A stretch of 5,265 nt of DNA from Bacteroidota bacterium (GCA_003648395.1 QMPB01000383.1:1-5265); one strand, 5' to 3'; positions 1-5,265 are shown, numbered from the stretch's first letter. Made by a program: numbers and translations. Notes: generated by a model not told the origin, from the letters alone.

Positions 1-48
1 ATTCACCGTTTTAAATCAATATTTTATCTTTTTTTATTGTTTTTCGGC

Positions 49-62
49 AGATTATATAATCT
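49..62. repeat. 14-bp perfect palindrome AGATTATATAATCT
   Basis: The sequence is identical on both strands and lies just after the end of the 39-codon frame. No T-run follows on the minus strand, so it is not a convincing terminator. It could be an operator-like site or chance in AT-rich DNA. Confidence 0.35.
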
Positions 63-66
63 ATAA

Positions 67-186
67 TTAATCCTGCAAACTCTCAAATTTGGGTGTTAAT
101 GATTTTATCTTTATGCCCTCTAATCCTATTTCACTTATAAAAGCCATTACAGTGGCATCATTTACACAGTATAATAAGGTGCTCAC
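67..186 (-). CDS. Short reading frame of 39 codons, possible gene remnant, unrecognised
   Basis: From a GTG at 184-186, directly after an in-frame TAA, a frame runs to TAA at 67-69: VSTLLYCVNDATVMAFISEI then GLEGIKIKSLTPKFESLQD. The composition looks protein-like (a helix, then a beta-like stretch with Lys/Ile alternation) and not like random AT-rich translation. There is no ribosome site, and the start is a guess. It may be the C-terminal remnant of a gene whose 5' part was replaced by the folded element at 211-283. I do not recognise a family. Confidence 0.3.
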   Translation of the reverse strand: MSTLLYCVNDATVMAFISEIGLEGIKIKSLTPKFESLQD

Positions 187-210
187 TTACCGGTATTAGT
201 TCAACATTCG

Positions 211-283
211 GCACAACTTGTCCCGAATTTCTATCGGGATAATTGGCTGAAAAAGCCAAAAACGATGCTTAGTTGTTATAGGC
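211..283 (-). repeat. Folded element with nested inverted repeats, weakly attC-like
   Basis: Three nested or tandem inverted repeats pack into 73 bp. The outer arms are ACAACT (213-218) and AGTTGT (271-276). Inside lie TCCCGA/TCGGGA (221-226 and 234-239, 7-nt loop) and TTGGCT/AGCCAA (243-248 and 254-259, 5-nt loop). On the minus strand it begins GCCTATAACAACT and ends AGTTGTGCCG, directly after the toxin stub. Outer arms plus inner hairpins immediately after a gene recall the layout of integron attC sites. The core sequences, however, do not fit RYYYAAC/GTTRRRY exactly. A dispersed Bacteroidota repeat is an equal alternative. The structure is visible; the identity is inferred. Confidence 0.4.
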
Positions 284-287
284 TTTT

Positions 288-440
288 CTAATTCATCAAT
301 TGATTTATTTCAACAGCACGCTTTGTTTTAATGTCTTTTTTAAAGTTTTCAAATATTCTTTGCCCTTCTTCAAAAAAACTATCTATTTCTATAATTGCAG
401 AGTGAATATCATATAACCAAGATTTTATCTCATTATCCAT
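288..440 (-). pseudogene. HEPN-domain (HepT/DUF86-like) toxin, 3'-truncated to 50 codons
   Basis: ATG at 438-440 overlaps the end of the MNT gene by 8 bp (ATGGATAA), the usual coupling of these pairs. The product starts MDNEIKSWLYDIHSAIIEID, then SFFEEGQRIFENFKKDIKTK, then RAVEINQLMN and TAG at 288-290. The 'WLYDI..AI.EI..FF' helix and the 'TKRAVE' segment match the start of HepT/DUF86 HEPN proteins, which run to about 110-120 residues. In full-length relatives RAVE continues as an RNLEIIGEA-like helix and later an R-x4-6-H ribonuclease motif. Here the resemblance stops right after RAVE, so the catalytic part is absent and the toxin should be inactive. The loss sits next to the hairpin element at 211-283, consistent with a deletion or insertion breakpoint near 300. 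The HEPN call comes from the N-terminal pattern and the gene pairing. Confidence 0.78.
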
Positions 441-733
441 AAATTAATTGTTTTGAATTGTTAATAGAATCTTTAAAGAATGGAATTTTAATAGCTTTTT
501 CTTCTAATAAATCTATATTTCTACTAAATAAGTCTTCTAATGAGAATTTAAAGTCAAAATAATTATCTGCATATTTCTCTAATTCTATTTCATCAAACGA
601 TACAATAAAATCAATATCACTTTCTGAAGAGAAATGATTATTTAAAACAGAACCAAAAACATAGAGTTCAGTAACCTTGTATTTTTTTACAAAGGCTCTT
701 CAATCTATCAATATTTTTTTCAACTATATTCAT
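433..733 (-). pseudogene. MNT-type nucleotidyltransferase (MntA-like antitoxin), frameshifted
   Basis: From ATG 731-733 the frame reads MNIVEKNIDRLKSLCKK and then closes at a TGA within a few codons. Just before that is a 7-nt homopolymer (T-run 682-688 on the plus strand). Removing one base restores one continuous frame to TAA at 433-435, about 99 residues, the usual size of minimal nucleotidyltransferases. The restored frame contains LYVFGSVLNNHF followed by SSESDIDFIVSF. This is the GS-x10-DxD motif that binds metal and nucleotide in the DNA polymerase beta fold, and a later NIDLLEE supplies a likely third acidic strand. MntA-family proteins neutralise a HEPN ribonuclease by adding AMP units to it, and a HEPN stub follows here with an 8-bp overlap. 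The protein is broken as read. A sequencing slip at the homopolymer, or slippage during transcription, could rescue it. Confidence 0.82.
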
Positions 734-737
734 ACAA

Positions 738-745
738 CAAAAGTA
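738..745 (-). promoter_or_regulatory. Possible -7 box (TACTTTTG) of the MNT/HEPN pair
   Basis: On the minus strand TACTTTTG fits TAnnTTTG exactly and ends 4 bp before the ATG at 731-733. That would give a nearly leaderless message, which is plausible but unusual. The nearest upstream TTG is 25 bp away, longer than the usual 19-21, so support is weak. Confidence 0.25.
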
Positions 746-771
746 ATGAATTTTAATAGGAAGTTAAAAAC

Positions 772-809
772 AAATGGCAAATAATTAATGTTTTAACTAT
801 CTGCCATTT
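772..809. repeat. 8-bp inverted repeat AAATGGCA / TGCCATTT
   Basis: AAATGGCA at 772-779 is the exact reverse complement of TGCCATTT at 802-809, with a 22-nt AT-rich spacer. It lies between the beta-rich gene fragment and the nucleotidyltransferase pseudogene. It has no adjoining T-run on the minus strand, so it is a poor terminator. It could be a protein-binding site or the scar of an element. Confidence 0.35.
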
Positions 810-875
810 AATGTTTAGTAAAATAATGCTAATACATTTATTAAATCAATGATTTTTTACTCTCATATTACAACT

Positions 876-1204
876 CTATTTCGTTAGAGTTCTTACGGAT
901 GTTCCTGAATAATTTCCTGTTGCTCCATTACTATTTGACCATGTTCCTGTTATAGAGCTGTTTATTGTAATCATACTTGATCCTAATTGTCCAGAATATG
1001 TTACCATTCCAACCATATTAACTCCATTATCAGTTTCTGTAATAATTTCTGGATCAGAAGAAAGTTTATTGTCATTGACAACAAAAAGTTTCCCATCAAT
1101 CATTAAACCTTTTTCACCAGACTTTGTAACCTCAACAGTACCAGACTCATCAATAGGAACAGTACCAACACTTGAACCATTTTGATAAATCGTAAGACTT
1201 CCGA
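876..1204 (-). pseudogene. 3' fragment of a beta-rich surface or secreted protein gene
   Basis: An open frame runs from just after the TAA at 1215-1217 to a TAG at 876-878. The first ATG (1101-1103) lies well inside coding-like sequence, because the codons before it read smoothly (GSLTIYQNGSSVGTVPIDES). About 110 residues remain, rich in Gly, Ser, Thr and Val with alternating hydrophobic positions, ending ITGTWSNSNGATGNY then SGTSVRTLTK. This resembles the C-terminal strands of a small beta-barrel or beta-sandwich protein. There is no signal peptide, start or ribosome site, and the 5' side runs directly into the recombinase remnant. I therefore read it as the surviving 3' part of an unrelated gene. 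I do not recognise the family. A short translated product from the internal ATG (75 residues) is possible but unlikely to be functional. Confidence 0.6.
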
Positions 1205-2031
1205 TTTCTTTGGATTATAAACTTCTACATACCTCTCTAAATAAAGGCCCTAATGATTTTGGCATAGGTAAATTTCTGTCTTTCTTTCCTTTAGCATTTA
1301 AAATATACACTGCCTTTCTCTCAAAATCAATATCATTAATTTTAAGATTAATTAATTCGTTTCGCCTCAACCCCAATGAGTAAACAACAGTTAAAACCGT
1401 TTTATGCTTTATATTTCTTATTTTCTTCAAGGTTGATTAAATATCCTCAATGGCAATTACCTTTGGTAACTTAAACTTTTCTCTAGGTCGCTCAATATCT
1501 AAACTTTCTTGTTTTATTCTTAACATTTTAAGATAATAAGTCTTGATTGCACTGATATATTGATTCTGAGTTTTAGAATAGTAGCCATTCTTGAGAATAT
1601 AACTATTATTAATATCTTCTATGTCTTTCTATTTAACTTCTTTATAGGGGATTTCAATTGAATTTAAATAGCGAAAAAACACTCTCAAATTATGCGAATA
1701 GCTATCTATAGTGCTCTTAGAATACCTTTTTTGTTTCATCCACATTATTAATCTATCAACTTCCTCTCCTTGTTCTTGTTTTAATTTTGGAAGTTTGTCA
1801 GAAGCATATTTCTTTAGAGGTTTTAGCAAACTAAAATTACTTTTAATAAAAATATAATCTATTTTAGTCTTAATAAGTTGGTTTTCTAGCCTGTCAAAAA
1901 AAACAACCATTTTGTCTATTACACCTATTCATTAAAGAAGAGTCTTTAGAAATCTTTTAAACAATTCTTAATTCTCCTTTATGAAAAGAAACATTAATCT
2001 TGAAATTATCTTGTGTATAATAGTAGGGCAT
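1205..2031 (-). pseudogene. Tyrosine recombinase (XerC/D-like integrase) remnant, multiply disrupted and 3'-truncated
   Basis: I reconstruct one gene from several pieces. It starts at ATG 2029-2031 (MPYYYTQDNFKINVSFHKGE) and hits TAA at 1957-1959 after 24 codons. The same frame continues (KDSSLMNRCNRQNGCFF) to an 8-nt A-run on the plus strand (1896-1903). Dropping one base there joins it to the 93-codon stretch 1629-1910. That stretch carries the SAM-like N-terminal DNA-binding domain (IMWMKQKRYSKSTIDSYSHN). TAG at 1629-1631 and TAA at 1437-1439 are in-frame nonsense codons with integrase-like sequence on both sides. The catalytic domain follows: YSLGLRRNELINLKINDID holds the first catalytic Arg (codon 1365-1367), and the AKGKKDR turn holds the beta-hairpin Lys. 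Near 1232-1235 an extra G shifts the frame, after which YVEVYNPKK still resembles the family. Homology stops near 1205, before the HxxR, the second His/Trp and the Tyr nucleophile. The product would be inactive. The call is strong; the exact family is uncertain. Confidence 0.88.
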
Positions 2032-2090
2032 TTTTATATAATTTTTCACTCCCAAATATAGTAAATAAATCGCTATAGTGTATAATAGTA
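2013..2090. repeat. 13-bp direct repeat GTGTATAATAGTA flanking the recombinase promoter and start region
   Basis: GTGTATAATAGTA occurs exactly at 2013-2025 and again at 2078-2090, 65 bp apart. The first copy overlaps the opening codons of the recombinase pseudogene. The second lies between its probable promoter and the aat stop. Such paired repeats can be recombinase-binding arms or a duplicated target, but AT-rich sequence also produces repeats by chance. The exact match is seen directly; the role is open. Confidence 0.55.
2053..2060 (-). promoter_or_regulatory. Possible Bacteroidota -7 box (TATATTTG) of the recombinase pseudogene
   Basis: On the minus strand TATATTTG matches the Bacteroidota -7 consensus TAnnTTTG exactly. 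It lies about 21 bp before the ATG at 2029-2031, a reasonable distance for a short leader. No TTG is found 19-21 bp upstream, so only half of the promoter is supported. Confidence 0.35.
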
Positions 2091-2100
2091 TAAAACTAAT

Positions 2101-2808
2101 CTATTTTATTAATTCCCTTAAATTCCCCAAATTAAAATCCCATTTTCCAATATCATCATCATATTTCATGGCTTCTTTTACCATTCTGTCAAATTTCACA
2201 TTTGTAACTTCATGTGCTCCCATTCTCAGACCATGAGGATTAGTAACTTGAGAATCAATAAAATGAAATCCTTTATTTTTTAGCAATTCAGAAAGGGCAA
2301 AGAGTGCAATCTTAGAGGTATTTGGCATTAAATGAAACATCGATTCTCCAAAAAAAGCCTTCCCCAAAGAAATACCATAAAGACCACCTACAAGCTTATT
2401 CTCCAAATAAACCTCCACCGTATGCAAATATCCTATATCAAAAAGTATCTGATATGTGTTTATTATTTCATCAGAAATCCATGTTCCTTCTTGACCATTA
2501 CGCGCAATACTGCCACAATAATTTATTACCTCTTTAAAATTTGTATCTACTCTGATTTCAAAATTGTGCTTTCTAATAGTTTGTTTCAAACTTTTGCTAA
2601 GATGTATTTTACCAGGAGTATAAATAGGTCGGTACGGACTTGCCCACCATAGAATATCTTCGCTAGGATTAAACCATGGAAATATCCCCATCGAATATGC
2701 TAGGAGTAGCCTATCAATATTTAAGTCGCCCCCAACAGCTAAGAGTCCATTTTTGTCAGCAAGCAAAGGATTAGGAAATATTATTTCATCACTCAATAAA
2801 AACACCAT
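2101..2808 (-). CDS. aat: Leucyl/phenylalanyl-tRNA-protein transferase (Aat)
   Basis: This cytoplasmic enzyme of the bacterial N-end rule moves Leu or Phe from charged tRNA onto proteins with N-terminal Lys or Arg, marking them for ClpS/ClpAP. The 235-residue length fits the family. Family signatures appear in order: FPNPLLADKNGLLAVGGDL (11-29), GIFPWF (41-46), ILWW (52-55), GQEGTWIS (105-112), the transferase core VEVY...LVGGLYGISLGKAFFGESMF (131-158), and FIDSQVTNPH..RMGAHE (183-200). All blocks look intact. The third block before the end reads DSQ where many relatives have DCQ, a variation I take as tolerated. The start at ATG 2806-2808 gives the MxFLL opening common in this phylum, and I see no better start. 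It lies 7 bp after the barrel gene's stop with no strong Shine-Dalgarno, which suggests translational coupling. No terminator is obvious downstream, where decayed accessory DNA begins at once. Confidence 0.97.
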   Translation of the reverse strand: MVFLLSDEIIFPNPLLADKNGLLAVGGDLNIDRLLLAYSMGIFPWFNPSEDILWWASPYRPIYTPGKIHLSKSLKQTIRKHNFEIRVDTNFKEVINYCGSIARNGQEGTWISDEIINTYQILFDIGYLHTVEVYLENKLVGGLYGISLGKAFFGESMFHLMPNTSKIALFALSELLKNKGFHFIDSQVTNPHGLRMGAHEVTNVKFDRMVKEAMKYDDDIGKWDFNLGNLRELIK

Positions 2809-2815
2809 TCTACTA

Positions 2816-3547
2816 TTAGTTTTTTAGTTTATGAATAAAATAAAAATTAATAGTAGGAAACCAGCCATATTTTTTCATTGTCTCTTGTAGTTCTGTATTT
2901 GTAGTTTCGGTAACTGGAGTAATATATCTATAGTCTGACTGTAGGTTATGATGAGAGTATATAACCTTATTAATGCCTATTTCTAATCTAAGTTCCGCAT
3001 TTGGATTATTATATAATGGGATAATTTTACCAAAAAACACTCCCAAATTTACATAATTAGTATTCAAAGTAAGAGGCTTGGTGCTTTGTGGCTTTGAGAT
3101 AGGACCTAAGGGATAATCACTCGATGATAAGTCTACACCAAAAGCATTATTTATTACCTCATCATCAATATCTTTCTTAAGCAAATTCATCCACTGAATA
3201 CTCATGCCTCCATAATAGCGTCTATTATCAGTTCCAAAATAATAGTGGGCACCAACATCAACACCTGCACCAATCATAAAAGGATCGTCAAGTATGGCTG
3301 TTATATTTTCATCAGCACCCCAAAGATTCATATACTCAATAGGCACATTATTGAATGGGATAGTAATAAATTGCGAACTAATATGTATTGCAAAACGATT
3401 ACTAAATCTATGAAATAAACCAACATCGTATGTATATGGAATCTTTAAGCCAATGCGAAAGCCTTGGTTTATATCCTGCGCTTTTACCTGTCTTGGAAAA
3501 ATAGAAATTGTTATTATAAAAAGAATAAAGTAAAATTTTCTGTACAT
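2816..3547 (-). CDS. Secreted protein, probable outer-membrane beta-barrel
   Basis: This protein has 243 residues, with ATG at 3545-3547 and TAA at 2816-2818. Residues 1-23 form an export signal: MYRK, a hydrophobic core FYFILFIITISIF, then VKA with likely signal-peptidase cleavage before QDINQ. The mature part has many short alternating hydrophobic/polar strands with aromatic and Gly residues (RIGLKIPYTYDVGLFHRF, MIGAGVDVGAHYYFG, YVNLGVFFGKI, AELRLEIGINKVIY, PTINFYFIHKL). Polar, loop-like stretches separate them. This suggests a small barrel of roughly 8-10 strands inserted in the outer membrane. There is no lipobox and no recognised catalytic motif. Its stop lies 7 bp before the aat start, so the two genes are probably translated from one message beginning after the hairpin terminator at 3613-3645. 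I see no perfect TAnnTTTG box upstream. Specific function is unknown. The signal peptide is clear; the barrel call is inferred from strand pattern. Confidence 0.75.
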   Translation of the reverse strand: MYRKFYFILFIITISIFPRQVKAQDINQGFRIGLKIPYTYDVGLFHRFSNRFAIHISSQFITIPFNNVPIEYMNLWGADENITAILDDPFMIGAGVDVGAHYYFGTDNRRYYGGMSIQWMNLLKKDIDDEVINNAFGVDLSSSDYPLGPISKPQSTKPLTLNTNYVNLGVFFGKIIPLYNNPNAELRLEIGINKVIYSHHNLQSDYRYITPVTETTNTELQETMKKYGWFPTINFYFIHKLKN

Positions 3548-3612
3548 ATAATTTTGCGAATGAGATAAAAATATAAAGTGTAAATATAGAGTTTTTTGTA
3601 AATATTGGGCAT

Positions 3613-3645
3613 AAAAAAAGAGGCTTTGTTTTAAGCCTCTTTTTT
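3613..3645 (-). terminator. Intrinsic terminator after the LPP20-like lipoprotein gene
   Basis: Positions 3614-3626 and 3633-3645 form a perfect 13-bp inverted repeat (AAAAAAGAGGCTT / AAGCCTCTTTTTT) around a 6-nt loop. The GC core is GAGGC/GCCTC. On the minus strand the stem is followed by a T-run (complement of the A-run 3613-3619), the classic layout for ending the transcript of the gene stopping at 3669. The plus strand also has a T-run (3640-3645), so the element is symmetrical and could act in both directions. It separates the lipoprotein unit from the beta-barrel/aat unit. Confidence 0.9.
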
Positions 3646-3668
3646 GTAATATCTTAGAATGTTTAATT

Positions 3669-4262
3669 TTATTTACCTTCTCCTAATTTATTCATTTCCT
3701 CTTCGTAAGTTTTCTTAAATCTCTCTTTGTCGTAAAGAACTTCCATTTTCTTATCTCTTGAAATTCCTTTGTCAATACCGTTTAATATAGTTTCTTTGTC
3801 AACCTCTATAGCCATATAAGTTTCGTAAGAACCATCATCTTTTTGCCCAGTTTTCTCACAAATAACAGAAATATCAGCTAATTGTTGCTTTACAACGTCG
3901 CGAGTCATATTTTCAAAAGTTTGATTAAATTCTGTAGCATCTCCTGCATCCATTTCGTTTGCATAACGCTCAGTAACAGACTTTAATGTAGAGCTAATAA
4001 GAGTAGCTAAACGTTGCTTAGTCATCAATAATGCTTTCTCTCTTGAAGTAGCAATGTCTTTACTATGTCCTACGCTGCTTGCTCTGAAGAATTTCTTATC
4101 AGAATATCCTTTGCTTGCGCATGGTAGTGTTAATTCGTGAAAACCACCAGTTTTTTTAGCAGTATCTTCCTCTGCTTTCTTAGTTCCACCACAAGATGTC
4201 ATTACTAATGCACTAACAAATAGTAGTACAACTAAACTTGCCTTTTTTGTAAATTTGTTCAT
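3669..4262 (-). CDS. LPP20-like lipoprotein
   Basis: This is a complete 197-residue protein starting at ATG (4260-4262). The N-terminus is a clear lipoprotein signal: a basic n-region (MNKFTKK), a hydrophobic core (ASLVVLLFVSALV) and a lipobox-like MTSC, with the acylated Cys at residue 24 followed by GG. A short charged linker (KKAEEDTAKK) leads to the body. From about residue 56 to 160 the pattern fits the LPP20 family: a 'FFRASSVG' strand, then a helix of the 'SREKALLMTKQRLATLIS' type (an 'A...A...L' helix), then a strand ending ETYMAIEVDKE. The C-terminus is a highly charged helix. The upstream gene appears to belong to the same family, so the two may act together in the envelope. The hairpin 23 bp past the stop ends the transcript. 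No biochemical role is firmly assigned to this family in Bacteroidota. The lipoprotein call is strong; the family call is good but made by eye. Confidence 0.85.
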   Translation of the reverse strand: MNKFTKKASLVVLLFVSALVMTSCGGTKKAEEDTAKKTGGFHELTLPCASKGYSDKKFFRASSVGHSKDIATSREKALLMTKQRLATLISSTLKSVTERYANEMDAGDATEFNQTFENMTRDVVKQQLADISVICEKTGQKDDGSYETYMAIEVDKETILNGIDKGISRDKKMEVLYDKERFKKTYEEEMNKLGEGK

Positions 4263-4344
4263 GATAATTGGTATTTGGTTAATTAATATTTATGTTAGTA
4301 TTTATATATTTATTCTCTTTAACAATAAGTAAGCCAAAAAATAT
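4263..4344 (-). other. 82-bp AT-rich intergenic spacer between the two LPP20-like genes
   Basis: This spacer is almost entirely A and T. I see no clean TAnnTTTG -7 box and no hairpin terminator, so read-through from the upstream gene is possible and the pair may form one transcription unit. A promoter of another type cannot be excluded. A-rich sequence just before the ATG (ending CCAATTATC) takes the place of a Shine-Dalgarno motif, as is common in Bacteroidota. Confidence 0.4.
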
Positions 4345-5265
4345 TTATTGAATAATTGCCTTCATAAGTTTCTTAAATGAACCTCCGTTGATATCTTCTG
4401 CTGCCTTTACATACGATTTTTCCTTTGCACTCTCAATATTATAGTCTACACCTTTATACTTCTCTGAAGAATATGTATATATAGTTTTTTTTGCTTTATT
4501 CTTCACCTCAATGGAATAAGAAAGATAGGAAGATAATATTTTGGAAGAACTATTTGGATTTGATTCGTGAATATTAATCTTAAAGAATAATTCAGCATTT
4601 TTCTTTGAATCCACAATTACAAAATCATGTTTTCCCAGCGACTGCTGTACTGCATCTTTAATATAATGATAGTAAGGATTCTTAGGTTTATTGGAAGTAA
4701 TATATATTTTTGGAAGTACAAAGTTTATTGGAATTCTAACAGTATTTGTTTGAAAAGCATCACTAATAAATTTTAATAGTTTTTTATCTTCGTTTTTAAT
4801 TCTAAGTACTTTATTTTTTTCTAATTCTAAGAATAAAAACAAATCATTCTGCTTATAATGTACGCTACTTACTTCAACAATTACCTCTGTGTTTTTTGAA
4901 TAATATGTATTTTGGAAGGGAATAGAATTTTTTCGATAATTAACTTTAAAAGGGAAACCGCTAAGCTTTTGCGCCTTATCGTTTTCAACACTAACATTCA
5001 ATAGCTCTTTAAAATCATTTTTGGCATTTAATACCAATTTTGAAGGTGTGTAAACCAATTTTATAGACGATAATGTTGTAATAATAAACTCTCTAATATC
5101 AATATCTAGCCTTCTTTGAGAGCTGTCAATGGTGTAATATACAGATTCATTCCAGTATTTTTTTAATTCTAAAAGAGCATTTATGCTTGAACCAATAGCA
5201 GAAATATAATTCAATTTTGATTTGTCATTCTTAGCTTGGTCAAAGGCAGTAATTGCTCTATCAGC
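4345..5265 (-). CDS. LPP20-family lipoprotein-like protein, C-terminal part (5' end outside window)
   Basis: The frame is open from the window edge at 5265 to a TAA at 4345-4347, giving 306 visible residues. A TTG at 5212-5214 could be taken as a start, but the 17 codons upstream are also open and read like protein (AITAFDQAKNDKSKL), so I call the gene 5'-partial. Visible residues 1-45 are an Ala/Leu-rich helical stretch ending LLELKKYW. This resembles the segment after the LPP20 domain in Bacteroidota lipoproteins, where a helical repeat ends in a 'Y-W/L' turn. The middle is mostly beta-like. The last 120 residues (from about PKIYITSN) form an alpha/beta domain with the pattern 'IYITS..I..A.Q.SL...F.IVDS...AELFFKI', ending in an Ala-rich helix. 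If the assignment is right, the missing N-terminus should hold a signal peptide with lipobox Cys and an LPP20 domain. A second LPP20-like gene follows 82 bp downstream. Molecular function is unknown; an envelope location is inferred. The assignment rests on remembered family patterns. Confidence 0.72.
   Translation of the reverse strand, partial: ADRAITAFDQAKNDKSKLNYISAIGSSINALLELKKYWNESVYYTIDSSQRRLDIDIREFIITTLSSIKLVYTPSKLVLNAKNDFKELLNVSVENDKAQKLSGFPFKVNYRKNSIPFQNTYYSKNTEVIVEVSSVHYKQNDLFLFLELEKNKVLRIKNEDKKLLKFISDAFQTNTVRIPINFVLPKIYITSNKPKNPYYHYIKDAVQQSLGKHDFVIVDSKKNAELFFKINIHESNPNSSSKILSSYLSYSIEVKNKAKKTIYTYSSEKYKGVDYNIESAKEKSYVKAAEDINGGSFKKLMKAIIQ

Larger units (their letters stand above)
734..875. 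other. AT-rich intergenic stretch without a gene
   Basis: This stretch lies between the beta-rich gene fragment and the MNT pseudogene. It contains only the inverted repeat at 772-809, a possible -7 box at 738-745 and part of a weak hairpin (AACTCTA/TAGAGTT, 872-891) that overlaps the end of the fragment. All frames are closed by many stops. Confidence 0.5.

Noticed and set aside
872..891. Hairpin AACTCTA/TAGAGTT at the end of the beta-rich gene fragment as a terminator
   Set aside because: The stem is only 7 bp and AT-rich, overlaps the last codons and has no T-run following it on the minus strand.
1215..1430. A separate 71-residue recombinase-like protein starting at TTG 1428-1430
   Set aside because: Integrase-like sequence continues in the same frame upstream of the stop at 1437-1439, so this is an internal piece of the recombinase pseudogene and not an independent gene.
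1..2100. CRISPR array or intact novel defence system in the accessory half
   Set aside because: There are no regularly spaced repeats, and every recognisable gene in this half is broken or truncated.
2322..2652. Two plus-strand open frames of 71 and 106 codons
   Set aside because: Both lie antisense inside the well-supported aat gene and their translations show no family-like features. They are shadows.
4345..5214. Complete 289-residue protein starting at TTG 5212-5214
   Set aside because: The frame stays open and protein-like to the window edge, TTG starts are rare, and no signal peptide or ribosome site is visible there.
1..5265. tRNA or rRNA genes, especially a tRNA serving as integration target next to the recombinase
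   Set aside because: I found no cloverleaf-like GC-rich segment, TTCRA loop motif or CCA end by eye on either strand.

Overview
The window is very AT-rich, and every gene I can support lies on the minus strand. It looks like Bacteroidota chromosome, probably Flavobacteriia or a relative. The evidence is the LPP20-type lipoproteins of the kind common in that phylum, an Aat starting MVFLLSDE, and TAnnTTTG-type -7 boxes instead of sigma70-style promoters. Reading is from right to left, in the direction of transcription.

Right half (about 2100-5265), intact genes. The window opens inside a probable LPP20-family protein whose 5' end lies beyond position 5265. An 82-bp gap leads to a second, complete LPP20-like lipoprotein, which is closed by a strong hairpin terminator (13-bp perfect stem). 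Next come a 243-residue secreted protein, probably an outer-membrane beta-barrel, and aat (leucyl/phenylalanyl-tRNA-protein transferase). Only 7 bp separate these last two, so they are probably co-transcribed. This half reads as ordinary envelope and housekeeping sequence.

Left half (1 to about 2100), decayed accessory DNA. Downstream of aat is a tyrosine recombinase pseudogene. It begins with a 24-codon piece at 2031 and carries three in-frame stops and two likely frameshifts. It ends abruptly near 1205, before its HxxR and Tyr residues. It is joined directly to the 3' part of an unrelated beta-rich protein gene. Then comes a broken MntA/HepT-type toxin-antitoxin pair. The MNT nucleotidyltransferase is frameshifted at a 7-nt homopolymer and the HEPN partner stops after 50 codons. 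Beyond it are a compact hairpin element weakly reminiscent of an integron-type attC site and a 39-codon unidentified reading frame.

I see no intact new defence or mobility system. The interest lies in the decay: a recombinase remnant, a dead toxin-antitoxin pair, a chimeric junction and a folded element packed into about 2 kb beside the conserved aat gene, which suggests a past integration site. Several coding calls here (the recombinase N-terminus, the MNT, the HEPN stub and the 39-codon frame) are my own translations of reading frames too short or too broken to appear as long ORFs.
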